A stretch of DNA of 64,000 nt, taken from positions 368,397 through 432,396 of the forward strand of contig JARVKI010000029.1 in the NCBI GenBank assembly GCA_036674765.1. Direction: 5' to 3'. Position numbers and translations under genes: made by a program. Shown here piece after piece: positions 1 to 12,459 of this stretch. Under the pieces are notes generated by a model. It was given only the letters and a program-made list of their open reading frames with translations, did no database searches and was not told the DNA's origin. Position 1 is the first letter of the stretch. Each line of letters begins with the position of its first letter. Source of the DNA: Seiridium cupressi (Eukaryota > Ascomycota > Sordariomycetes > Amphisphaeriales > Sporocadaceae).

Positions 1-828
1 TCCCTATGCTTTGGGATCTTACCCATCGATCAGGATACCAAGTGCTACACCTATAGATAGGAAACAGGTATACATGCTGTGATGAAATGTCAGTATACTA
101 CGTCCTCCTCATGGCCCACAGAGTAAATCTGCTTACGACATGACGAATCCACGTTCGTGAAGGAAGAAGACGTCTGCGATGGAGACAGGAGCGATAGTTT
201 CGGCTGCACCAGCGCCGATGCCAATGAGAATACGCCCTGCGAGAAAGCCGCCATAGCTCTTTTCAAAGATGAGCCAGACTGTGCAGGCGAAGTACAGCGC
301 GTAGCTGGTGACGTAGATTGGACGGCGTCCGAACTTGTTCGTGAGCGGTACCCAGACGAAGTTGCTTACACCTTGCAGTAAGGCTGTCGTTGTGAAGAAG
401 TAGGCCACTTTGCTGATGGCGGTAGGTACTGGTGCCATAGGGAAAAAATCCATGGCGGTCGATACAATGGCAATGGTCGGCCCTGCAAGTTTTTAGCACT
501 TACCCGCAGCAATGGTGTGAGTCCAGTCCTACCTGCGGCAAGGAAATTACACATCAGCATGGCCAAGCATATGACCGTTGCCATATAGTACTTGTAGGCC
601 TGGGACCTGGGTGACAGTCAGCGAAGGCTGGCAAAGAGTATCTGCGTGACGGTCTCATTACCAGTTGAGCGGGTCGTTCGGATCATTGGAAGGCGTGGGA
701 ATCAAGATGATCTCGTTTGTTTCGTGATGGCGCAGGCGAACCGTGCCGAGAGTCCTCGTCCTCGTCTCCTCAGCCATGGAGTCGACCTTGTCCAGACCTG
801 TCGCCGTTGTCATTTCGTTGTTGCCCAT
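1..828 (-). CDS. DHA1-type MFS transporter, 5' part (truncated by window edge)
   Basis: Multi-pass plasma-membrane transporter of the major facilitator superfamily, drug:H+ antiporter-like (DHA1) group; substrate unknown. Spliced exons on the minus strand are 828-662, 606-533, 482-137 and 76-23, and a further intron donor at 22 runs off the window. Joined they give about 213 residues in frame. The N-terminus is cytosolic and ends in the NDPLNW motif common just before TM1 in fungal DHA1 proteins. TM1 follows (YYMATVICLAMLMCNFLAAG), then a conserved loop between TM2 and TM3 containing NKFGRRP (motif A), and TM4 rich in Gly (GRILIGIGAGAAE). The start at 828 is the first ATG after an in-frame TGA. 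About two thirds of the protein lies outside the window. Family assignment is firm; specificity is not. Confidence 0.85.
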
Positions 829-3800
829 GTTAAGAGGACTTCAGCCGTGGTCACAGAGTGCGGGTCTGCAGATGTAGAGTGTGAGTTCGCGTGAGGTCTG
901 AGTGGACCAGCCAAGGATGGAAAGAATCTGGGGGAATCTGGGGTAGCCTCGGGAAATATACACACCCACCTCCTGGGCGAGAAGCTGCACAGCTCTAATG
1001 TAGTGGTCTGTATACCACGGATAGGTGGGGCCGGAGGGGAGGTATTGCAAACTCGGGAGATTTACAGTGGTGAAGAGGCAGAACGCCCTGGTGCTTAGGG
1101 AGCAGGTCGAGCCCTCAAACTAAATAAATAGTAGCTACACTACGTGTTGGCCAGCAAGTCTTAGTAGCCTCAATAATTCCGGGAGGGCGAATTGGTGTCT
1201 GCAATGCAACCGAATTCTGGGAATTCTTCCGCGGCGGAGGTGACGCGACCCCTTGACAGGGGAGAGAATTTGCGGCCCGACCTCGAGTGGAAGGTATGGA
1301 ATACATGTAGACGCGGCTTAGAGATAACGTCTGGAGGCGTGCCACGTTGTCCCCCGTGCAGTCTGTGAATACAATCTGGGAATGGCGAGAGCCTGTATAT
1401 CTTCCTCTTCCTTCTTTGTTGTTACGTTGGGCCAGAAGCAGACCACGATGCCAAGCCGGTCTTGTGGTGAATCGACTGCAGTCGTGATCTGATCTGCTCG
1501 AGGGCTTGACGAGCGCTCTATGGGGGAGCGTTGACTTTCCGTGACACGAGATCGAGCACTGTACGGGCAGCTGCAGAGAAAGGCCCCCGTAGCAAGATCT
1601 ACTGATCGCTCGATTGCGATTCGCCTGACAACCTTGCCAATAGCGGCGGCTCATTAAAGTCAGAGAAATAGTGTCCGCTCCTGATCCGTCACAAGGATTT
1701 TCCCCCCAGCGCTAGAATTGCTGCATTGGCAGCCTGGCAGCTGGACCGAAGACAGGGTTCAGGGAGCTCTCACAGGATTTCCTAGCCCTGCTTAAGCTTC
1801 CAAGCTAGAACCCCAGAATTGGCGGAGAAGGTAGAATCTGGGGTTCAGGTTCAAGTCGGCTGCTAGGTCTTCTTTACTCCACCCTATCCGAGTATCACTG
1901 AAGAGTCCTCAGGAAGGATAGCTAAGCTCTATGCGACAACCGGCTGGCAAATAACACCATTGGCGTTGTTGGCTACTGGCGACCACCGTGATGCGGCGAA
2001 GTGATTTATCTGGCGGCCCCAGAAGACACCAAGCAAAGCATGTGCGTGTACAGCGAAGCGTTACATCAGTGTACAGATCAGGGAGGCGGATGCACGAACA
2101 GGTGAAAGCCGGCATGGGAATCAATGGGTATGCGGCCTCCACTTCCCGGCGTCCTAAACCAATGACAGGTAACGCAATGGGAATAAACAAAAGAGCTGTT
2201 CTCGACGTCCTTGCAAAACGAATTGACGAGATTTGGCAAACTCAAATCTCCGATGGACGCGACGCCTTCGTCTCATTCTGGTTTCGGTTTGTAGAGACCA
2301 CCTACACTTGTCCACTTGTCCGTCTGTCATGTAATTAGTTCTTTGGGAGCCGGCGGTACACCAGGCTGGTTGAGATTTCTGTGTACCGGCTCCGACCCCA
2401 CTGGTCTGGCTTGTTGAATTTCCAGGCCCAATAGTAGCAATCTTTCGTCAGCCGCAAAGCCAATTTCAGTCTACAGGTCGAGTCCTCGGTGAGCAGGGTC
2501 TACACTGCGCATGCGATATGAGATACTCTCGCTAGAACCCGGCCTGGATGTAACGCACCCTGCATAAATGCTCGCCCCAATAGGTACCATAAAGGCTACA
2601 TTGTATGTGATAGGGAGAGCCAGATGCACCAAAACTGTGACTTACTTGGACGCTGGCTATATCTTGGCTGCCGTCTCCGCGGTTTCATATTACTTAGGAT
2701 CCCGGGTGGTGATCAGCTATTTTTAAGTCATTTTGCCATGCAATCCGAATTGTCATATCCAATAATCTCAAGACATTCGATCTGGGTAGAGATTATAAGG
2801 AGTTCCATGACGCCGGATTCGATGCTCTCTAATTGAAACGCTGCCGTGACACATGGTTCTCGGAGCTGCGTAGCGACTGTCAGGGCATGCCACCAGCCAA
2901 TCCATGATTGGTGACATGCAGGCGTGAAATGGCCGAGGGCAGCACGGGGCGTAACCTCATACCATGCAGGCAGCCAAGTTTGCAACCTGAATCATTCACG
3001 ATTAATGAATTGCATGCAGTCCAACACGACTCTGGCACAGACGGGACATCCCGAAAATGACAATCGCAAGTGGCGGCAGCGATAGGTATGCTATGGGAGA
3101 TCCCGTACAGTAGCCTGGATCGCTTGTGCGACACACAACTCCAACGAAGAGAAAGGGAAGGGGTTCCACAGCATGTTGGTGAAGCATGCTGGAGGCATAT
3201 TTGATTGAGTAGCTTGCAAGAAAGACTCGGTCAGTCGTGACACATGATTCTGAGGACCGTGGCTCAGCGGTGAGCAGTGGCTTCTTTGCTCTTTTTCAGC
3301 CAATAGTGCAAGTTCAGCCGTTGAGAATAAATGATCGACCGGGCACGCACTTTTCGGCTTACCGTGGCTCGCCGTTCCAAGGGCATGTGCCATCTCGTCG
3401 TGCCTGGGAAGGTCAGTCCTCCGCTCTAGATGAAGATATTCGTATGTATCTAGAGGGACACTGCAGCATAATTGGAGCACATCAGCACTAGCAACGAGTT
3501 CGGAGGTCTTGGCAGACTTGGGCGATCAGGTTGAGGGTCCGGGAGCTTGCAGCTGCAAGGATGGGGCCGCGTCATTGGGATCAGTGCATACACGCCGGTC
3601 TTGTCTTCTTGTTCCGATTTTGACGGCCAATTCCCAGATGCTCCATATCTCGTACCTGGCTGCATTGAGCATGTGTGCATCAGTAGACAACCGTTTGATG
3701 ACCTTTTGCAAACAAATCCAAACAGAACGGCATGGCAGTGGGGTACATTTAAACTTTGGGCCATGGTATCAATCGATGTAGTCTAGAAGACGCCTCACAG

Positions 3801-4464
3801 CCCTTGACAGGCTGTGGGGGCAGGGCATGTGTAATAGAATCAGTGTACATTGGTACAGGTACTTTGGTGGTGAAACCAAGTCCAACAGGCCAATGGTCGC
3901 TGATCTCCAATGCAGCTCAGGCCGCTCCGCCCCTTCTACGAGTGCCGAACTTCCTTGACCAGTGTGGTGCCTCCAACTGTCACCTGCTCTTTTGACAGTG
4001 GCCTTCGAATCCTAGCTCATGGCTACGTTATACGTCAATGGCCTCGAGGTACACATAGTCCATCCACTCTTTTTGCGACCCTCGATTCCATTGTCCTGGA
4101 CCCCTACTTCCCGGGCAGAGCTAGAGTGTTACGAAGAGCTGCAACTTTTCAACTCACGCACGCCATTACCAACAAGCACCCGGCGCCAGCTTTTTCCCCC
4201 CCCTCCTCCTCTGGGTGCGGGCGCTGCGACCGTCTCCAACTTGTCTGAACCGCACCCCCGGCCGCGAAGGAAAAAGCTCCCACCCTGCCCGGAAAATCTT
4301 CAATGTTTTCCACTTTCCCTTCCGTACCTTCACCCACTTCGGGTTCGCCCTGACTCCAGATCTGATCTCAATCCAAGACCTTTGCAGATTCACCGTGCCA
4401 ATAGCGGACCGGCCCTAGCTGGCATGGTTCCATCCGCCTGAATTTGGGTTGCCGAGCTCCAATT
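829..4464. other. Intergenic region, 3.6 kb
   Basis: No convincing gene. Several 60-180 codon open frames occur on both strands (for example 1115-1654 and 3091-3480 on minus, 1988-2338 on plus). None shows a recognisable domain or a good set of splice sites. The segment separates a minus-strand transporter from a plus-strand regulator, so it probably holds both promoters. The last 450 bases contain a 140-codon upstream ORF (see findings). Confidence 0.5.
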
Positions 4465-7400
4465 ATGTCGGCCAATTCCCTAAGTCATCTCCTTCAAGCG
4501 AATGCCGGCCCCGAAGCCCACCGAGTGCCCACCGGGCCAGACCCGAACTACACGATAGCTACTCCTTCCGGCCCTCCTGCTCCACCTCTACAGCTTCAAC
4601 ATGTCCCGGCTAGTCACATAGCCAGTCCCTATTCTTCCGTCCCGCCGCCGCCTCTTCTGCCGCCGACTTCCACCCCCCAACCGCAGCCGAACGCAGGAGG
4701 CCTGCCGCCGAATTCACAGAATGCGACCACCGCCAGTGTTGGTCCCCAGACCCCAGCAGGGCGTAGCCACTCCCTGACGCAGAGTTTGTACCAATGCGCC
4801 GACTGTCAAAAGCGATACTCGCGACCTGAGCACCTTGCTCGGCACATACAAACTCAGTCAGTCCCTTCCGTTGACCCTGTCATCCACAGCCAGCTCGCTT
4901 GTTGTTGACGACCCCCTCCCCACTCTAGTGGGCTCATAATCGCATGACCTGCTCCGCGTGCCTCCTCCCCAATAACGATATTAAACCGTCTACTGACCCC
5001 TTGACGTGCATAGTACTCTGGGCAAGCGGTTCTCTTGTCAGATTTGTGGGAAAGCCTTCGCTCGGGCTGACTTGTTAAAGCGACATGCTGCGAATCATGA
5101 CAATGATGGTGACCCTTCGAAGAAACGCAGACGGACAGACACATCTCCCAATGCAGGACGAGTCTCACATGCCTGTAAAGCTTGCGCGACGGCTCGCGTC
5201 AAATGTGAAGAGGTCAAACCATGCACTCGGTGTCGTAACCGGAATCTCGACTGCGAGTACAACTCATCTGAGGCTGGGTCGGCTGCTGCGATGCATCTCC
5301 TCCACCTGTCTGCACAAGCTCATTCGGGCTCGGACGAGATGGGTCAGGGAAGCTATCAGGACTCTGCCGGCCATATGCAGCCAACGAATGGCAGCCCTTC
5401 AACTGCTGGATATGTCTCCGTGAAGCCAGAAGAAAGTCAGGCTCCCGGACAACTGCCGACCCCTGAAACCATGGGTGAGCAAGCTGGCCAGATTCAAGCT
5501 TTTGCAAATCCGTCGTCATATGTCAATAGCAACAACATGGTGGACATGACGAGGATGCCCTTTAACGAATTCTTGCGTGACGTGCTCTATGATGGTTCGC
5601 TAAACAACGCTGCTCGGCCCGAGGAATCCCAGGGCTTGGCTGTCCTGGACTTCTGCGATGACGCCAACTACGAGCTCACGGATATGGACTTTGGTTTGCT
5701 GGATCACTGGAACCTTGATGAGGCTAAGAACCCCCAAGCAGCTACTCAAGCCGCTACGCCGCAAACCGATGACTCTACAGTGGACATGTCACAGATGAGG
5801 CAGAATTTGGTGAAGATATGGACGAATTCTCCATGGCGATGGATCCCTGGCGAACGGGACTCTGTCTACGCAGAGTACGGGAATTTACCTATCCCGCACC
5901 GCGATGCGGCTAGTCAGCGATTTCAGGAGAGCCAGAAACAAATGGATCGCGTCATCAAGGATAAGCTAGACTCTGCGAGCAGGGACAAGATACTCAGCGT
6001 TGTCCTGCAGACGGTGAAGACAGACGCCATGAGGCTGCGTATAGCCTCTTCATTTCCCTCCGCGGAAGTCATGGATACTTTGGCGCACATATATCTAGCG
6101 GCTCATTTGTGTTCCGTCAGCTGTTGGATACATTGGGGTACCTTTACTCTAAACAGTCAATGGCCCGAATGGCTCGGCATAGTTGCGGCTGCGGGGGCTG
6201 TCTTGACCCCCGTAGCTACCCTAAGAAAATTTGGATTTGCCATTCAAGAGGCTATGCGTAAGTGAGAAGCTTGTCTGAGAAACGACGATGCACTAACCAA
6301 CGATAGGGATATGCGTTCCAGGTCGAGTAAGCTCTGCAATTTGTATTTCTTTACTGGTGCCTCCCAATCCACGTTGGTCGTATCATTTGTCATGATTGTT
6401 CTCGGCTCCGCTATATCTAGTATATTAGTTGGGGGCTCGGAAGAATTTCGATAGATGCGAATGGATGTGCGGTACACGTGGCTCTTGAAGGATCGGGATG
6501 AGACAGATGAGAGAGGCTAACAACATCCTTCTTTAGTTTGAGGAGAACAACAACAGGACGCAAAATTTGGGCCTTGTCCAAACGCTCGTATTAGTTCAAG
6601 ATATCGGGTTGTGGAGCGGCAATCGAAGAAAGATGGAGATTGCCGAATGTCACCTATTGGTACCTATCACGGTATGTGTATCTCACGTCAACTTATCCTG
6701 AATGTGACTAATATCACTCACAGATGTTGCGGTACCGTGGGAAATTCCAGCGATCATCTTACCCTCAAATAATTGTGGAAGCAACAGATGAAGGTGAGGT
6801 CCTGGAAGAGAAATGGCGTCGGTGGTATGAAGCTGAGAGTTGGAAGAGGTAAGTTGTCTTGGCTATTCACTGCTATCACATCCGCTGACTAAAAAAGGCT
6901 CGTGTTTCATTGTTATCTACGCGATGCGGAGGCTTCAATGACGACACTCGCACCGCCGACTATATCTTACTCGGAGCTCACTCTCCCTCTCCCGGAGTCA
7001 AGAGACTTGTGGTTTGCGAGAAATGCTGCAGAGTGGAAAAGGCAATATCTTGCGAGAGCATCTGGCCAAGGCAGGAGGCCACCATCCCTGCCGGACTTGA
7101 TTCGCGACGTGAACATGCTTACCGCAAACTATCAAAGACTGGATGCGCAGTATGCAATATCGATTTACTTGCACTGCTTCTGGAACCTCATACTCGAATG
7201 GCGGCAACTGAGCGCGGTACATCGATCCAATTCGTTTGTGAACAACTACCAAGCGAGTCCGCATTTGATTCTCAATGGGCGCCACCAGGAACTTTGCAGG
7301 TCGCTCCAGAGTTTCCAGGTCGTGACTTCGGACTGGCACGCTTCGCTCTCTGCGCAGGAGAACCTGCTCTTGAACTTGCTGATGATGAATCTCCACGTGT

Positions 7401-7927
7401 CAATGGATGATCTTCAGCTGTTTGCTGGAAAGGAGGGAGAGGAGCAAGCACGAAGGGTCTACCCCATCCTCCAACAATGGTCCGAAAGCCCAGATGCTCG
7501 ACGGGCTGTGTGGCATGCAGGGCAGATTCTGCGGCAGGCGAAATTATTCCCAAGCGGACACCTCAAAAACTTCTATGCGGTTGGCGTTCACCACGCGGCA
7601 TTGGCATTGTGGGCGTTTGGAGTTGTAATCAAGGCTACGAGACATCAATCGACGCCAAGTGAACATCAAGAGACTGTGCTCATCGACAGCCTGGAATCAA
7701 ACCAGGTGCAGCGATATATTAGTTTCGGCCAGGGTCGTCCAAGCATTCGTACGAGGGATGATCAGCGAGTGGAGTGCCTCGAAGATCCCAAAGCCTGCAT
7801 GGAGATTGTGGAGGGGATTTTCAGAGGGAACTACACGAAAATGGACGTACCGCCGCCCATTGTCGAGAACCTTTGTGGTCTCTTGAAACAACTGGCAGGC
7901 GCGGCATGGGCTGTAGGGCTGGGCTAG
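4465..7927 (+). CDS. Zinc-finger transcription factor combining two C2H2 fingers and a Zn2Cys6 cluster
   Basis: Nuclear DNA-binding regulator; target genes unknown. Six exons (4465-4856, 5014-6257, 6307-6326, 6537-6671, 6724-6848, 6898-7927) join to 981 residues with all phases consistent; exon 3 is only 20 nt. Residues 1-108 are Pro/Ser-rich. Finger 1 has C111, C114, H127 and H131, its last His being split by intron 1. Finger 2 has C139, C142, H155 and H159. A basic KKRRR stretch follows, then a Zn2Cys6 cluster with Cys at 185, 188, 195, 201, 204 and 211. The remainder resembles the fungal-specific transcription factor middle homology region (for example GLWSGNRRKMEIAE). The same finger order occurs in melanin regulators of the Cmr1/Pig1 type, but also in other paralogues, so orthology is not claimed. 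A TTG seven codons upstream is in frame; ATG 4465 is the natural start. Confidence 0.9.
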
Positions 7928-8654
7928 GAGTTTCATACTTGCATTTTCTTTCTATGGCTTATGGGATTGGTGTATGCTTGGTTTTGGGGATGGGAGAATG
8001 GGACAAAAAGTACAGGTATTCGGACTTGCTAAGATACCCCTCTTGCTTCTTTCTAATTTACGTCTCGCACCGCTCTGGCTCCCGTCAGAAGCCGACGGGT
8101 GCTCGAATGTAATCGTCGACTTGAATAAGAGTCGACCGTAACTAGCTTGCTGGAATGTATGCCGCGGTGCCTGGTTCGTGAAGCCTTGTCCAGGTATTTA
8201 TCTTCTAGCGCGTCAATATTCAACTCGGTCGCGGCGCATCGCCGAGGACAACTAAATCGGCATTTGCTTTCTTGATGTCGTTGTGTATTTCCGAATCGGC
8301 ATCATGTGTTTGATCCCCAAAACCCACTTGGCAAGATAAGTGACTCTCACTGGCCATTTCTTGTCGCCTTGGTTTGACAGGATGCCTCGGATCTTGGGAG
8401 CCATCACCACCCCAGCCACGTGGGGCACAGGCGGGCGAAACGACCCACGGGGCTGGAATTCGGCACACCCTGACACATGAATCGGGACCAATCGAACCGT
8501 GGGGGCACACGATCGTCTACATGTTCTCGTTGTCTAGAAATATATTTACTTTTCGAGAATATATACGAGAAAGATCTGCACGTGAGAGACCATCTCAAAT
8601 TGTCGACATCTTCCGGCTCTGGAGGGAGGAGCGCACACACACGAGCGGTCAAAC
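7928..8654. other. Intergenic region between regulator and hydrolase
   Basis: Contains the 3' end of the regulator and the promoter of the hydrolase. No supported gene; short frames on both strands lack homology. Confidence 0.5.
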
Positions 8655-9985
8655 ATGGCGTTCCTCACGAGCCTCACTGATGCTTCCGCAGAAGTCAGCA
8701 CAACCGCAGTTGTAGCCACAACAGTTGTGTCAACTATCACGCTCTTGACACTAGCAGGATGGACTCTGTACCCTCGGCGCAAGTCGATCCTCACCGGTCC
8801 CCTCACAACCGTCATCCCAAGACTGTCGAAAGAAGAACTGGCCCAGGTGCCCTATCAACCTGACCATTTCCCTGGGGCCAGGGATGTGGTTACTCCTGTA
8901 AATTGCGAACTCCCCAATGTTTCCTCCTGTGCAGAACGAGACTGACCTTGATTCAAAAGTATGGCAATATCCGCGTCTATGAGTTCGGCCCGGAAGATGG
9001 GCGAAAAGTCCTGTTCTTGCATGGTATCAGCACTTCCTGTATGACACTCAACGACGTCGCCTTTGACCTAGCATCAAAAGGATGTAGAGTCATGCTTTAC
9101 GTCAGTTTATCCCCTTCATGATATCCCTTTTACCCAGCTCATCTCTTCCCAAAGGATCTCTTCGGCCGTGGTTATAGCGACGGTGTCGGCGACCTGCCCT
9201 CTGACACCCGTCTCTTCATAACCCAGATCCTTCTGGTATTGGCCTCCTCTCCTCTACCGTGGATTGGCACAAATGCGATGAGCATCATCGGATACTCACT
9301 CGGTGGAGGTATTGCCGTCAACTTTGCGGCGACCTTCCCGCACCTCGTAGAATCACTTGTCCTACTTGCGCCCGCGGGTCTGATTAGGGCCGAGAACCTC
9401 GGACGGCTCAGCCGCCTGGTGTTCACCTCTGGTATTATTCCCGAACGGCCTCTGGAGATGCTGACGAAACACCGTCTCAGAACGCCAATCGCGGGCGCAG
9501 TGTCCAAGAAGCGAAGAGACAGCGTCGTCTCTGAGGCCGAGAAAGCCGCCCTGGATCCGCTGGACGAAGGAAAGAAAGGCTACGTCGATGTTGCTCTGCA
9601 GGAGGCTGTCGACTCTGGCACCAAGGACGATGACACGCCAAGGTCTGCCAATCCTGTTGAGGCCAAGATCGCGGCCTATGTGCGCTGGATGATCGACGCG
9701 CACGCCGGTTTCGTGCCGTCTTTCATGTCAACAATTCGGTACGGGCCTTTGCTCGAGCAGCAAAGCTACTGGCGTGAATTGGCCAAGCGGAAACCGGGGA
9801 CCACAGCCGTGATACTGGGCAAAGAGGACGAGCTGATCCAGAAGAGGGATTACAAGGAAGATGCGTTGCCGTTGATGGGAGGGGAGTCGAATGTGTTCTG
9901 GCGGGTCGTACCGGGCGGCCACAACATGCCATTTACGAACTCGAGAGAGGTGTTAGAGGCTATTCATGAGTTCTGGAGGATGTAG
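8655..9985 (+). CDS. Alpha/beta hydrolase with N-terminal membrane segment
   Basis: Serine hydrolase of the alpha/beta fold, probably an esterase or lipase acting at a membrane; substrate unknown. Three exons (8655-8897, 8960-9100, 9155-9985) join in frame to 404 residues. Residues about 16-40 form a hydrophobic anchor (VVATTVVSTITLLTLAGW). The fold is marked by the oxyanion-hole strand FLHGIS, the loop DLFGRGYSDG, the nucleophile elbow GYSLGG (Ser176), a late acidic loop LGKEDE and a C-terminal GGHNMPF carrying the likely catalytic His. Splice sites were chosen because they rebuild the unbroken strand order (DVVTP|YGNIRVYEFG and MLY|DLFGRG). The start is the first ATG. It lies downstream of the regulator, but co-regulation is only a guess. 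Confidence 0.88.
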
Positions 9986-10265
9986 AACCAACGATCTATT
10001 CGGTGAAACCATCCAGTTGTGCCATTTGATGACCGGTCTCATGGCTCTTTCAAATATAATACTCCCGTGCTTAGACATCCATTCAGCTTGAAAAATGTTT
10101 TGGTCATACTTTTGCTTTGTTGGCATTCAGACCGCTCATGACGTTGAGAATCTTCAAAATAAATAGTATTATCAAAATCCTAGTGCAAAGTGCCGATGCC
10201 ATAAAACCTCTCAAAACTCCCGTAAAAACTCATAATAATCATACAGTCGTTGACCGATCCGCGAC

Positions 10266-10904
10266 CTAATAATCGATGGCGTCCTTTCCGTTCAACATGA
10301 TAATACAGGTCGCCATTGCAACGACTTCGTCGACCTCTTCCTCGTCAAACACCAGCACCGCATCCTTTCCCCAGCCGTAGCCGGACACCTTGCCGACCTC
10401 GACGCGCTCCTGGTTAAGGGTCTTGTACAAGACGCCGTTCTGGCCGTTGGTCAGATCCCAGAAGTACGGGATGCTGTGCCTAATGAAACACTCGTGCTTG
10501 TCGACCTTGTCGTCCACGGGGTACAGCTCAATCTCGTGCCTGCTGTGCTCGCTCCCGGGCGGGAAGCGGACGGACGAGTTGTCGAACGACACAAAGGTCA
10601 TGTTGAGGTCGCAGACCTTCTCGCCCTGCTGGTCCACGATGGTCTTGAGCGTGCGCATCATGCTGCCCGAGCTGTTCAGGCTGTACTTTGGCTGGTCGTC
10701 CTCGGCCTTCTCCAGCGCCCGCCCCACGCCCTGCATGAACTTTTGTGAGAAGTCGTCAAACTGCCGCTTGACCTTGCCCGTCAGGTCGATGACCGAGGCC
10801 TCGTTCTTGAAGTGGATTGTGCCCTTGAGGTAGAAGATCTTTCCTGGATACATCTCCTCCTCCTCATTGATGGGGAAATCCTCGGGGCTGAATGGGTGAG
10901 GCAT
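10266..10904 (-). CDS. Tubby-C/LURP-one-like small protein
   Basis: Single-exon, 212 residues, no signal peptide or membrane segment, acidic near both ends. The pattern of short beta strands suggests the tubby-C/LOR/scramblase-like barrel: a first strand near GKIFYLKGTIHF, a central pair around TIVDQQGEKVCDLNMTF, and a hydrophobic C-terminal helix near EVVAMATCIIML. Tubby-like domains often bind phosphoinositides or membranes, but no function is known for this protein. The fold call is by eye. ATG 10904 is the first start; a TATATATAA stretch at 10921-10929 lies only about 20 nt upstream, so the true start could be a later Met (residue 18). The gene itself is likely real because of its length and coding-like composition. 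Confidence 0.65.
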   Translation of the reverse strand: MPHPFSPEDFPINEEEEMYPGKIFYLKGTIHFKNEASVIDLTGKVKRQFDDFSQKFMQGVGRALEKAEDDQPKYSLNSSGSMMRTLKTIVDQQGEKVCDLNMTFVSFDNSSVRFPPGSEHSRHEIELYPVDDKVDKHECFIRHSIPYFWDLTNGQNGVLYKTLNQERVEVGKVSGYGWGKDAVLVFDEEEVDEVVAMATCIIMLNGKDAIDY

Positions 10905-10920
10905 GGTGATGGTTGACGTG

Positions 10921-10929
10921 TATATATAA
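10921..10929 (-). promoter_or_regulatory. TATA-like element
   Basis: TATATATAA tract 17-25 nt upstream of the 10904 ATG. The short distance makes its role uncertain. Confidence 0.3.
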
Positions 10930-12459
10930 TTTTAGTGCTGCTGGATGAGAAATGCCGTTCCCCAGAAAACGACTGGGCTAGAATAATTCTTTTCTTTCTC
11001 TCGAAGACGGAAAACCCGTTACTCTTGTTGCTTTAGCGTTTGATAAGACAATTTACAAGATCACGAAAACTAATCTGCAAGCAACGGCAGGTGAATGTGC
11101 TGGGTATAAACGTCGCCCGGGTACGGGGCCGGTGCCCGGAGGTGACGTCACGGCATCCCGGAATACCTGCTTTCGAGGGGCCTCGCCAGGTTTCAGGATC
11201 CTCCTCCACACCAACGATCACGCTTGGTAGCCTGGAGTCTAGGAATGGCATCCCAGAAGCCGGCCTACGGGAGCATTAAACGTCAGCTGTGGAGCGACCG
11301 TTGGTTGTCTTTTCAAGCTTTGAGTGGACTTGCTTGACTCGCCAACTCGTGATGAATTGGAGGATGTGTGCATCTACGATATCCTATTACGGAGTGAAGC
11401 TAATAAAACAGCATCGCACAGAACGATATATATCTCAAGGTAAACCATATAGAATTATAGGATACCAAGTTATAAAGCAGGGTATGTTGTTTGTTATTCG
11501 TAGTGTTGCTATTTTGTATGCAGTGAACGGTCAGGACTGCGCATACTCCGGTGTCTCTACTTGACTGTCCCTGCTGCCATCCTAAAACCTGCATGTATAT
11601 CTCGTGTGAACAAAACCCTCGAGTGCCTTCTAAGTCTGAAAGGCTGAACTGAATATATATACTAGATTTAACGCTCTCCAAATCGTTGCCATGCCCGATC
11701 TTTGCATCAACGCTTTTCATAGTCCTCGAGTCTCGTGTATCTAACGTCGATTCGATTCAACCACGGAGAGCGATGCTCAGTTGGGAAGAGGCCTTGTAAC
11801 GGTCGCAGCGCCAGGGTATATCAAGGTTCAATAAGTTAATTGCCGTAGAACCGACTTGTATGTTTCATGGTTAAACGATCAATTGGTTCAAGTGTTATGA
11901 AAGCGCCAGTATTGGTATTCAATATGACGTCTTTCCGTCATGATCGCGGGGTAACTAATGCCAATGCCCCACGCAGGCCGCGAAACTTGCGAGAAAGCGT
12001 TCAGGTAATGTATGCCAGTCTTTATTGGTATTTCTAATCAAATTCCGAGGTAAGCCGATCGTGGGATATTGATTCAGCGGTTTCTATTAAAAGATGAGAC
12101 AAAGTTGCAATTTGCTCGTGCTACCGGAGTACTTGATTTGATCCCCTCTTATCAAACTGCCATGGTTTGTTAGCCACCCCTCGGAAAAGCATCATTCGTA
12201 GAAGTGATAGCGTGGCGCCATTGGTAGCGATAGAAATCAAGTGAAATCCAATCCGTCGCGATATGATTGGGCAATGGTCCAGCCGTCCGGAGATAGCGAT
12301 AGTTACAAAGACTGCTCTTCGTGCAAATTAAGAGTACAGTAATGCCCGTACAGACCAGCCAAGATCCTAGAGAGCTGGTGATTCTTGCACGCTGCTTGCT
12401 TGAGGAATTTCGACCAAAGACCGCCGAGAAATCTCATTCAGTCAATTTGCTTGGCTACC
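10930..12459. other. Intergenic region, AT-leaning
   Basis: No gene recognised. The stretch is visibly AT-richer than the coding segments around it and has only short frames with random-like composition. It holds the promoter of the SDR gene. Confidence 0.45.

Noticed and set aside
1115..1654. 179-codon ORF on minus (and an overlapping 110-codon open frame)
   Set aside because: No domain, no convincing start for the second frame, random-like composition, and length within chance expectation for this window.
1840..1865. GGTTCAAGTC, tRNA B-box-like
   Set aside because: Flanking sequence does not form T or acceptor stems.
3091..3480. 129-codon ORF on minus
   Set aside because: No recognisable motif; overlaps other equally open frames on both strands.
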